From Alphaproteobacteria bacterium UBA6178 (lineage in GTDB: Bacteria > Pseudomonadota > Alphaproteobacteria > Rickettsiales > UBA3002), in the NCBI GenBank assembly GCA_002422205.1, contig DITS01000001.1, positions 41,337 through 105,336 on the forward strand: DNA of 64,000 nucleotides. The letters run 5' to 3'. Position 1 is the first letter of the stretch. The number at the start of each line of letters is the position of its first letter. A program made the position numbers and the translations under genes. This document shows positions 16,499 through 23,960 of the stretch, one piece after another. The notes beneath the pieces were generated by a model. The model had not been told where the DNA came from and made no database searches. It was given only the letters and a program-made list of their open reading frames with translations.

Positions 16499-17857
16499 AT
16501 GACAGAACACAACCATGCAAGCACTGCCGCCATCATTCTTGCCGCAGGGCGCGGCACACGGATGCGCTCCGATATTCCCAAAGTGTTGCATCCGGTTGCC
16601 AGCGTGCCCATGCTGGCGCATGTGATGGATGCGGCCAAAGCCGCCGCTTGCGCGCCGCTGGTGGTGGTGAGCGCGCCCGATATGCCCGAAGTGGCCGCCG
16701 TCGCCCGCGCGCGTGACAGCCATTGCCGTATTGCACTTCAGGCCACGCAGCAAGGCACCGCCCATGCCGTACTCGCCGCCAAAGATTCGCTCGCCGATCA
16801 TACCGGCAATGTGCTGGTATTGTTCGGCGACAGCCCGCTGATGATGCCCGACACCTTCATCCGCATGCAGGAGATGCTATCGCGCAATCCGGCACTGGCG
16901 GTGGTGGTGCTTGGGTTTTATACCGACTATCCGCCCGCCTATGGCCGCCTGATTCTGGATGAAACCGGCACACTCCACCGCATTGTCGAGGCCAAAGACG
17001 CCACGCCCGACGAGTTGGCCATCGGCTGGTGCAATTCCGGCGTGATGGCGATTCGCGGGTCGCTGGTGTGGGAGCTGCTTGAGCAGATCGGCAGCAATAA
17101 TGCACAAGGTGAATATTACCTCACCGATATTGTCGCGGTGGCGCGTAAGCTGGGTTATCAATGCGCGGTATGCGAAGGCGCGCAAGACGAGGTGCTGGGC
17201 GTGAATTCGCGCGCGCAACTCGCCGATGCCGAGGCGATTTTGCAAGACCGCCTGCGTCTTCGCGCAATGGAGCAAGGCGCCACCCTGATTGCGCCCGAGA
17301 CCGTTTATCTTTGCGCCGATACCGAGCTGGGCCACGACGTGCTGATCGAGCCAAACGTGTTTATCGGCCCCAATGTGGTGATTGGCGACAAGGTGCATAT
17401 CAAGGCTTTTTCGCATATCGAAGGCACCGTCATCGGCAATGGCGCCAGCGTCGGGCCGTTCGCACGGCTACGTCCGGGCACCGGCGTTGGCGAAGATGTC
17501 AAAATCGGCAATTTCGTCGAAATCAAAAAAGCACAGATTGAAAAAGGCGCCAAAATTTCACACCTATCCTATATCGGCGATGCGCATGTGGGCGAAGATG
17601 CCAATATCGGCGCAGGCACTATCACCTGCAATTATGATGGCTATAAAAAATACCATACCGAAATCGGGCGTGACGTATTTATCGGCTCCAACTCGGCGCT
17701 GGTCGCCCCCGTTGTTATTGGTGCTGGTGCCTATGTCGGCGCTGGCTCCGTGGTCACCGAAAATGTCGAAGCCGATGCGCTTGCCATCAGCCGCTCGCGC
17801 CAAACCCATAAAGACGAATGGGCGAAGAACTTCCGGAAAAAGATGGATGAGAAGTAG
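16499..17857 (+). CDS. glmU: bifunctional UDP-N-acetylglucosamine pyrophosphorylase / GlcN-1-P acetyltransferase
   Basis: 452 residues from the ATG at 16499, which has an AAGGA site; earlier in-frame ATGs at 16442 and 16478 run into the rmuC start. The N-terminal uridyltransferase has LAAGRGTRMRSDIPKVLHPV (residues 14-33) and the C-terminal half is a left-handed beta helix of hexapeptide repeats (from about 255) with the acetyltransferase loop FVEIKKA and NYDGYKKYHTEIG. It makes UDP-GlcNAc in two steps for peptidoglycan and LPS. UDP-GlcNAc is also the starting point for the sugars of the Pel polymer encoded further on. Confidence 0.96.
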   Translation: MTEHNHASTAAIILAAGRGTRMRSDIPKVLHPVASVPMLAHVMDAAKAAACAPLVVVSAPDMPEVAAVARARDSHCRIALQATQQGTAHAVLAAKDSLADHTGNVLVLFGDSPLMMPDTFIRMQEMLSRNPALAVVVLGFYTDYPPAYGRLILDETGTLHRIVEAKDATPDELAIGWCNSGVMAIRGSLVWELLEQIGSNNAQGEYYLTDIVAVARKLGYQCAVCEGAQDEVLGVNSRAQLADAEAILQDRLRLRAMEQGATLIAPETVYLCADTELGHDVLIEPNVFIGPNVVIGDKVHIKAFSHIEGTVIGNGASVGPFARLRPGTGVGEDVKIGNFVEIKKAQIEKGAKISHLSYIGDAHVGEDANIGAGTITCNYDGYKKYHTEIGRDVFIGSNSALVAPVVIGAGAYVGAGSVVTENVEADALAISRSRQTHKDEWAKNFRKKMDEK

Positions 17858-17893
17858 AGCATGAACGTGCGAAGCGGTAAAACCGTTGTGAAT

Positions 17894-17964
17894 GTCACCC
17901 CGTCGCATGACGGGGTCTGGCCTTTTTATTTAGCTGCCGGATGCCGTGACAAGCACGGCATGAC
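17894..17964. repeat. inverted pair of palindromic elements between glmU and pncC
   Basis: 17894-17920 forward (GTCACCCCGTC type) and 17937-17964 reverse (CCGGATGCCGTG ... CACGGCATGAC). They lie between two convergent genes and could serve as a two-way terminator. Confidence 0.75.
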
Positions 17965-17973
17965 AACGAGGTG

Positions 17974-18474
17974 CTAAGCCAGCATCGTCTCCACACGACC
18001 AGCCAGTAACCTAAGCGCCATATCCACGGTTCTCATGCGTACCGCCTCACGGTCACCACTGAATTGATGTCGCTGCACCATCACCTCGCCACCCAGCATC
18101 GCACTCGCAATATACACCAGCCCCACCGGCTTATTCGCTGTACCACCGGTTGGCCCCGCTACACCGGTAACTGCCACCGACAATTGCGCGCCCGAATAAG
18201 TCAGCGCGCCTTCGGCCATCACGCGTGCCACCTCTTCGCTCACCGCGCCATGCAGCGCAATCATCACCGACGGTATGCCAAGCATTTGCGCTTTGGATGC
18301 ATTGCTATAGGTCACGAACCCGCGCTCGAATACATCAGACGATCCGGCAACGGAGGTGAGCAATCCGGCGATCAATCCCCCCGTACAGGATTCGGCTGTC
18401 GCCAGCATCACGCCGCGCGTACGGCAGTGCTGCAGCAACTGCTCGGCCTGCTTTTGTAATGCATCATCGAACAT
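17974..18474 (-). CDS. pncC: nicotinamide-nucleotide amidase (CinA C-terminal domain family)
   Basis: 166 residues, a stand-alone CinA C-terminal domain. It has MLATAESCTGGLIAGLLTSVAGSS (the Ser/Cys-rich active-site region, residues about 20-43), FVTYSNASKAQMLG and AVTGVAGPTGGT. It turns NMN into nicotinate mononucleotide in pyridine nucleotide recycling. It is the third gene of ispDF-pgpA-pncC on the minus strand, with a spacing of 12 bp to pgpA. In Alphaproteobacteria this order is common. Confidence 0.9.
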   Translation of the reverse strand: MFDDALQKQAEQLLQHCRTRGVMLATAESCTGGLIAGLLTSVAGSSDVFERGFVTYSNASKAQMLGIPSVMIALHGAVSEEVARVMAEGALTYSGAQLSVAVTGVAGPTGGTANKPVGLVYIASAMLGGEVMVQRHQFSGDREAVRMRTVDMALRLLAGRVETMLA

Positions 18475-18486
18475 ATTGTGCCTCCT

Positions 18487-18996
18487 TTACTGTCGGAGCG
18501 TAATGTCAATCCACCCCATTGCTGTGGCCAGATGCCCCAATGCACCCAGTGTAACACAGGCTGCAATCGCGGCGGCCACATCATCCACCATCACCCCGAA
18601 CCCACCTTTCACCTTGCGGTCAATCAGGCTGATCGGCCAGGGCTTCACAATATCAAAAAAACGAAAGGCTACAAAGCCCGCACCATACAGCCAGATAATC
18701 AGCTCGATGTGCGGCTGCATCCACATCAACGGCATCAGGCAGAACACCAGCCACATGCCCACCACCTCATCCACCACAATCTCGCCGGGGTCATGCGCCA
18801 TGCCTTCGCGCTGCATGTAGCGATCGGATGCGAGACAGCCCGCCACAAATACCAATGCCGTCGCCACGCACAGCGCCACCATGCCCGCCTGTGTCTGAAT
18901 CACATACGCAAAGGGTAGCGCTGCCAGCGTCCCCGCCGTGCCCTTGGCTTTAGGCACCAGCCCGCTACCCAACCATGTGACAAATAATTTCAGCAT
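18487..18996 (-). CDS. pgpA: phosphatidylglycerophosphatase A
   Basis: 169 residues, four hydrophobic helices. The PgpA signature GSGLVPKAKGTAGTL (residues 11-25) and DPGEIVVDEVVGMW (near 70-83) are intact; the acidic residues of the second motif bind Mg2+. It removes phosphate from phosphatidylglycerophosphate to give phosphatidylglycerol in the inner membrane. It lies between ispDF and pncC. The start at 18996 is followed directly by the conserved motif, so no later start is likely. Confidence 0.92.
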   Translation of the reverse strand: MLKLFVTWLGSGLVPKAKGTAGTLAALPFAYVIQTQAGMVALCVATALVFVAGCLASDRYMQREGMAHDPGEIVVDEVVGMWLVFCLMPLMWMQPHIELIIWLYGAGFVAFRFFDIVKPWPISLIDRKVKGGFGVMVDDVAAAIAACVTLGALGHLATAMGWIDITLRQ

Positions 18997-19114
18997 TGTT
19001 TTACTACCCTTATCATCAGACTATCCTGCCTTGTCCTATTGGACTATCTTGCCTTGTCGCCCGACACCAGTATCTATCTTTTCCTGCCTAACCGACACCC
19101 GCACCCTCCGCCCA

Positions 19115-19142
19115 AGATTCTGGGGTCAATCCCCAGAATGAC
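19115..19142. repeat. palindromic element, TTCTGGGG type
   Basis: Reverse-oriented hairpin: AGATTCTGGGG ... CCCCAGAATGAC. It lies just after the ispDF stop. The 15 bases before it (CTCCGCCCAAG) recur at 29267. Confidence 0.7.
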
Positions 19143-19150
19143 ATGAACCA

Positions 19151-20281
19151 TCACACCGTTATTGTTGCCACCGCTTGCGCGGCGATGCCTTCGCCGCGGC
19201 CTGTGAATCCTAGCCCCTCGGTGGTGGTGGCCTTCACACTGATAACCGATAGATTCACCTGCAACAGCTCCGCCAGCCTTGCACGCATGGCGCCGCGATG
19301 CGGCGATAGCTTGGGTTGCTCGCAGATGATCGTTATATCAAGATGCACCAGCTGGGCGCCCTGCTTGTCCATCAGCTCCACCACATGCTCAATAAAATGG
19401 GCGGAGTCTTTATCCTTCCACTTTGCATCCGTGGGTGGAAAATGCTGGCCAATATCGCCCAGCCCCAAGGCCCCCAGCAGCGCATCCGTTACCGCATGCA
19501 GCCCCACATCGCCATCCGAATGCGCCTTCAGCGCCAGCGGTGAATCAATTTCGATACCGCACATCATCAGCGGGCGCTGCGCGTCTTCATAGAGTGCATG
19601 CACATCCGTGCCCATGCCCACTTTGGTTACTGGCATTTGCATTGCGTTCCAATCCTGCGCGGTGGTGAGTTTTACATTCTGTGGCGAGCCTTGCACAATC
19701 GCGACGGGTATGCCAGCGGCTTCTGCGACAGCGGCATCATCGGTCAGCGTGTCGCTAACGACTGCCTTATGCGCTGCACAGATCGCCGCATAGTCAAAGC
19801 CCTGCGGGGTTTGCACCGCCATCAGCGCCGCGCGGTCAGGGGTTTCTACCACCAGCCCGTCTGCCACGCGCTTGATGGTATCGGTGACCGCCATCGCCGG
19901 AATCACCGCCTGATGCGTTTTTAGCCCCTCGATCACGCGGCTGATCAGCGCCGCATCCACCATCGGGCGCGCCGCGTCATGAATCAGCACCTGTGTGCAC
20001 CCCGCCACCGCTTGCAACCCGTTTAACACCGATTGCTGGCGTGTCGCGCCGCCTGCTACCGGCTGGGCCATGCTCAGGCCCGCCATAGCCGCATCGTAAT
20101 GCGAGCGGTGCTGCGGGTTGATCACCACCCGCACCTGTGCAATGGCGGGATGCGCCATAAACAGCTCGACCGAATGGCGCAACACCGCCTTGCCGCGCAA
20201 GCGCCGGTAAGGCTTTGGCACCCCCTCGCCCATGCGGCTGGATGCTCCGGCTGCCACAATAATCACTGCAATATCACGCAT
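19151..20281 (-). CDS. ispDF: fused IspD-IspF isoprenoid synthesis enzyme
   Basis: 376 residues from the ATG at 20281; in-frame starts at 20302 and 20359 exist, the latter overlapping dusB. Residues about 1-220 are IspD (VIIVAAGASSRMGEGVPKPY, then HDAARPMVD), which joins MEP to CTP. Residues from about 222 are IspF (GMGTDVHALYE with the zinc-binding DxH, then HSDGDVGLHAVTDALLGA), which forms the cyclic diphosphate. The fusion is normal in Alphaproteobacteria. It is divergent from dusB with starts about 55 bp apart. Confidence 0.94.
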   Translation of the reverse strand: MRDIAVIIVAAGASSRMGEGVPKPYRRLRGKAVLRHSVELFMAHPAIAQVRVVINPQHRSHYDAAMAGLSMAQPVAGGATRQQSVLNGLQAVAGCTQVLIHDAARPMVDAALISRVIEGLKTHQAVIPAMAVTDTIKRVADGLVVETPDRAALMAVQTPQGFDYAAICAAHKAVVSDTLTDDAAVAEAAGIPVAIVQGSPQNVKLTTAQDWNAMQMPVTKVGMGTDVHALYEDAQRPLMMCGIEIDSPLALKAHSDGDVGLHAVTDALLGALGLGDIGQHFPPTDAKWKDKDSAHFIEHVVELMDKQGAQLVHLDITIICEQPKLSPHRGAMRARLAELLQVNLSVISVKATTTEGLGFTGRGEGIAAQAVATITV

Positions 20282-20334
20282 AAGGCTTGAATTTATCTCC
20301 ATTTTTGCGTATTGCATAGCGCCAACCGCAGGAA

Positions 20335-21357
20335 ATGACAATGACAACCGACCAGGCATCCCGTTTGCAGCCGATTCAGATCGGCCCGATTACCATCAAC
20401 GATCCGGTGTTTTTAGCACCGATGACCGGCGTATCCGATTTGCCATTTCGCAAATTGGTGAAGCGCTATGGCGCTGGGCTGGTGGTGTCGGAAATGATTG
20501 CAAGCAAAGCGGTGATTTTAGAGACCAAAAATATCGCCCGTATGAGTGCTTTCGAAGAAGTTGAGCGCCCCTTTGCGATTCAGCTGGCAGGGTGTGAGCC
20601 CGCCGTGATGGCCGAAGCCGCCAAGCTGAATGAGGATCGCGGTGCGGATATTATTGATATTAATTTTGGCTGTCCGGTGAAAAAAGTCGTCAATGGCATG
20701 GCAGGCTCCGCCCTGCTGCGCCATGAAAAACTCGCCGGTGAAATTTTGGAAGCCACCGCCAAAGCGGTGAGCATTCCGGTCACGCTGAAAATGCGCATGG
20801 GCTGGGATCACGCCTCGCTGAATGCGCCCAAAATTGCCAGAATCGCCGAAGAAGTCGGCATTAAAATGATCACCATTCATGGCCGCACCCGTTGCCAAAT
20901 GTATAAAGGCTCCGCCGACTGGGCCTTTGTGCGCAGCGTCAAAGAGGCTGTCAATCTGCCCGTCATCGTCAATGGCGATATCACCAGCTTCGAGGATGTC
21001 GATCATGCGCTGGCGCAATCGGGTGCCGACGGCATTATGATCGGGCGCGGTAGCTATGGACGTCCGTGGTTTCCCAATCAGGTCATTCAATATTTGCGCG
21101 GGCAATCTGCCGCCGCGCCATCACTCATCGAACAGCTCGCCATCATCGATGAGCATTATGATGAAATGCTGCATTTATATGGTCATGAAAATGGTGTGCG
21201 CGTGGCGCGCAAGCATCTGGGCTGGTATTCGACGGGGCTCACTGGCTCCGCCGAATTTCGACGCGACATGAACACACTGACCAATGCGATGGAGGTGAAG
21301 GAGCAGCTGAAGCGGTTCTACCATAGCTGCATCGAACGCGAGCACGCGCTGCAATAG
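20335..21357 (+). CDS. dusB: tRNA-dihydrouridine synthase (DusB/NifR3)
   Basis: 340 residues. A TIM-barrel flavoenzyme with FLAPMTGVSDLPFR (FMN-binding start), INFGCPVKKVVNG with the catalytic Cys near residue 109, TLKMRMGW, TIHGRTR and MIGRGSYGRPW. It reduces uridines in the tRNA D-loop using FMN and NADPH. It heads the nifR3-ntrB-ntrC unit, the arrangement that gave the gene its old name NifR3. The ntrB start follows its stop by 2 bp, so the two are translated together. The ATG at 20335 is used; ATG at 20341 is equally possible. Confidence 0.95.
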   Translation: MTMTTDQASRLQPIQIGPITINDPVFLAPMTGVSDLPFRKLVKRYGAGLVVSEMIASKAVILETKNIARMSAFEEVERPFAIQLAGCEPAVMAEAAKLNEDRGADIIDINFGCPVKKVVNGMAGSALLRHEKLAGEILEATAKAVSIPVTLKMRMGWDHASLNAPKIARIAEEVGIKMITIHGRTRCQMYKGSADWAFVRSVKEAVNLPVIVNGDITSFEDVDHALAQSGADGIMIGRGSYGRPWFPNQVIQYLRGQSAAAPSLIEQLAIIDEHYDEMLHLYGHENGVRVARKHLGWYSTGLTGSAEFRRDMNTLTNAMEVKEQLKRFYHSCIEREHALQ

Positions 21358-21359
21358 CC

Positions 21360-22121
21360 ATGAGCGAGCCCAAACTCACTGCCGCCAAAGCCGATCTTAC
21401 CGCCAGTCACGGCACGCATGATATCAGCCGCTCCGCCGCCATCATGGCCGCCATGCTGGCGCATGAGGTGAAAAATCCGCTCTCAGGTATTCGCGGTGCG
21501 GCACAGCTGCTCAGGCAACGCGCCAGCGAAGACGACAAACCATTAGCCGATCTGATTTGCCGCGAGGTTGACCGCATTAATACGCTGATCAATAAAATCG
21601 AGTTTTTCTCCAACGAGCCCGTCGCCTGCGCCGAGTCGGTGAATATCCATGAGGTGTTGCAATATGTGCGCGAGGTGGCGCATTCCACCTTTGCCGCGCA
21701 TGTGACTATTCAAAGCCGGTATGACCCGTCACTGCCCGATGTACGCGGCGACCGCGAATTGCTGGTGCAGCTGTTTATTAATCTGGTCAAAAACGCTGCC
21801 GAAGCGCTAGAAGGGCGCGATGATGGCGTCATCACCCTCAAAACCGGCTATCAGATCAATCATAAATTTCGCATTGCAGGCCGCGAGCCTTTTATTTCCC
21901 TGCCCATTGCCATCACCATCGAGGATAATGGCGGCGGTATCGCACCCGATCTGCAATCCTCGATTTTTGATCCCTTCGTTACCTCCAAAGCGCAAGGCAA
22001 CGGCCTCGGCCTCGCCATCTGCGCCAAAATCGTCGGCGACCATGGCGGCACCATCGCACTCGATACCAGCTTGGCGGGGCATACAAGGTTTCATATTTTG
22101 TTGGGAGTGGCAAAGAATTAG
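21360..22121 (+). CDS. ntrB: nitrogen sensor kinase NtrB, short form without PAS domain
   Basis: 253 residues against about 350-380 in well-studied NtrB proteins. The kinase core is complete: H-box MLAHEVKNPLSGIRGAAQLL with H35, N-box LFINLVKNAAEAL (139-150), G1 IEDNGGGI (187-194), F-box and G2 QGNGLGLAI (212-220). The N-terminal PAS domain normally present (about 100 residues) is missing; only 30 residues precede the H-box. NtrB phosphorylates or dephosphorylates NtrC depending on PII. No upstream frame of the same gene can hold a PAS domain because dusB ends 2 bp before. A heptamer array starts right at its stop. Confidence 0.9.
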   Translation: MSEPKLTAAKADLTASHGTHDISRSAAIMAAMLAHEVKNPLSGIRGAAQLLRQRASEDDKPLADLICREVDRINTLINKIEFFSNEPVACAESVNIHEVLQYVREVAHSTFAAHVTIQSRYDPSLPDVRGDRELLVQLFINLVKNAAEALEGRDDGVITLKTGYQINHKFRIAGREPFISLPIAITIEDNGGGIAPDLQSSIFDPFVTSKAQGNGLGLAICAKIVGDHGGTIALDTSLAGHTRFHILLGVAKN

Positions 22122-22285
22122 GGGCTAGAGGCTGGGGGCTGGGGGCTGGGGGTTGGGGGCTAGCCCTTCCCTCGTCATTCCCGCGACAGCGGAAATGACA
22201 ACAAAAAAGGAAGGCCAGACCCCGTCATGCGACGGGGTGACAAATATCTATACTGCCCTAGCCTCTAGCCTCTAGCCCCTCCCCT
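22122..22285. repeat. facing heptamer arrays enclosing two palindromic elements
   Basis: 22122-22163 has six 7-bp units (GGGGCTA, GAGGCTG, GGGGCTG twice, GGGGTTG, GGGGCTA). 22174-22199 and 22215-22241 are palindromes of the TTCCCGC and CCCCGTC types. 22259-22285 has the complementary heptamers (TAGCCTC, TAGCCTC, TAGCCCC). This mosaic separates ntrB from ntrC. Confidence 0.85.
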
Positions 22286-22361
22286 CTTCGCACTTGCAAT
22301 AATCCCGCGCCTGCACTAGCCTGCCTAAAAAATAGGCAACCCATAGCCGACAGGAACCCTC

Positions 22362-23858
22362 ATGAGCAAGCTAACCATTCTACTCTGCGACGATGATGAA
22401 GCGATTTGCACCGTATTATCGCAGGCACTCACCCGCGAAGGCTATCAGGTTGAAACCACCGATCATTTGCCCACCCTGCTGGGCTGGGTCGAAGATGGCA
22501 AAGGCGATGTGGTGATTACCGATGTGATCACCCCCTCCGGTAACGGGCTGGAAATGCTCCCGCAGCTCAAAGCCGTACGCCCCGATTTACCGATTATCGT
22601 TATCAGTGCGCAAAACACGCTGATGACGGCGGTGAAAGCCAATGAGCTGGGCGCCTTTGATTATCTGCCCAAACCCTTTGATCTGGGCGATATTTTGCAT
22701 TGTGTGGATAAGTCCGTTGCTACTAAAAAGCTATTTACCGACGATGTCGATTTGCCGCTGGCGAATTTGCCCGATGATGTGTCGCTCATCGGTGCCTCCT
22801 CTGCCATGCAGGATATTTATAAAGTCATGGCGCGTATGGTCACCAATGATCTCACCGTGATGATCGAAGGCGAGTCCGGCACCGGCAAGGAATTGGTCGC
22901 CCGCGCCCTGCATAAGCTGGGAAAACGCAAATATAAGCCCTTTATTGCCGTGAACATGGCTGCTATTCCCAAAGATTTGGTCGAAAGCGAGCTTTTTGGC
23001 CATGAAAAAGGCGCTTTTACCGGCGCAGCGGGCAAAAAAATCGGTAAATTTGCCCAAGCAGAGGGCGGCACGCTGTTTTTAGACGAAATCGGCGATATGC
23101 CGCTTGATGCACAGACCAAATTATTGCGCGTCCTGCAGCAGGGCGAATTCACGCCGATTGGCAGCAACCAGCCGGTTAAAAGTAATGTGCGTATAGTTTG
23201 CGCAACCCATCGCGACCTCACCGACATGATTGCCACCGGTCATTTCCGCGAAGACCTTTATTACCGCCTTAATGTGGTGCCGCTGCGCGTGCCGCCTTTG
23301 CGCGAGCGTGCCGAGGATATCGCCAGCCTTGCCCTGCATTTTCTGGTCAAAGCGCATGATCGCGGCCTGCCGCATAAGCAGCTCGATGATGCAGCATTGC
23401 AGGCCCTATCGCAGCATCGCTGGCCGGGCAATGTGCGCGAGCTGGAAAATCTGATGTATCGCCTCGCCGCTTTGTGCAGCGAAAGCATCATCGGCGACGA
23501 TGTGGTACGCGCCGAGCTACGCACGCATGAGCGCACCCAGCCCGTAGCGGCTGATCGCGTAGTCAGCTTTTTACGCAATACCAACCCCACCGCTGGCGAT
23601 GGGGTGCAATCGCAACTGGCGCAGCATTTACGCAGCTATTTTTCTGCCCATCAACACAGCCTGCCGCCGGATGGATTGTATGATCGTATTTTGCAGTTGA
23701 TCGAAAAGCCGCTGATCGAAGAAACATTGCGCGCCACCAATGGTAATCAGTTGCGCGCGGCCAAAGTGCTGGGCATCAACCGCAACACGTTACGCAAAAA
23801 AATGCAGCAGCTCGAATTGCAAGAGCATAAGCGCTACGCATTGCGCCATGTGTCGTAG
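22362..23858 (+). CDS. ntrC: nitrogen response regulator NtrC (sigma-54 activator)
   Basis: 498 residues. Receiver domain with acidic D10/D11, phospho-acceptor D54 (VITDV) and K104. AAA+ domain with Walker A GESGTGKE near 170-177, GAFTGA at 217-222 (needed to touch sigma-54) and Walker B TLFLDEIGD. The Fis-type helix-turn-helix is at the C-terminus (NQLRAAKVLGINRNTLRKKM). It activates RpoN promoters of nitrogen genes, with amtB at 4449 the clear candidate target here. It is split from ntrB by about 240 bp of repeats, so it may have its own promoter. Confidence 0.96.
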   Translation: MSKLTILLCDDDEAICTVLSQALTREGYQVETTDHLPTLLGWVEDGKGDVVITDVITPSGNGLEMLPQLKAVRPDLPIIVISAQNTLMTAVKANELGAFDYLPKPFDLGDILHCVDKSVATKKLFTDDVDLPLANLPDDVSLIGASSAMQDIYKVMARMVTNDLTVMIEGESGTGKELVARALHKLGKRKYKPFIAVNMAAIPKDLVESELFGHEKGAFTGAAGKKIGKFAQAEGGTLFLDEIGDMPLDAQTKLLRVLQQGEFTPIGSNQPVKSNVRIVCATHRDLTDMIATGHFREDLYYRLNVVPLRVPPLRERAEDIASLALHFLVKAHDRGLPHKQLDDAALQALSQHRWPGNVRELENLMYRLAALCSESIIGDDVVRAELRTHERTQPVAADRVVSFLRNTNPTAGDGVQSQLAQHLRSYFSAHQHSLPPDGLYDRILQLIEKPLIEETLRATNGNQLRAAKVLGINRNTLRKKMQQLELQEHKRYALRHVS

Positions 23859-23879
23859 TTTGGTTTTCCCGAATTTTCC

Positions 23880-23960
23880 GTCATGCTGCGCGCGGTGAAA
23901 CCGCAGGATGACAACTAAAACCTGTAACCTAAAACCTGTAACCTAAAACCTGTAACCTGT
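23880..23960. repeat. palindromic element plus heptamer array abutting ntrY
   Basis: 23880-23912 is a hairpin with CTGCG/CGCAG arms between GTCAT and ATGAC. 23913-23960 holds almost seven 7-bp units alternating ACCTAAA and ACCTGTA; the last one runs into the ntrY ATG. Confidence 0.85.
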
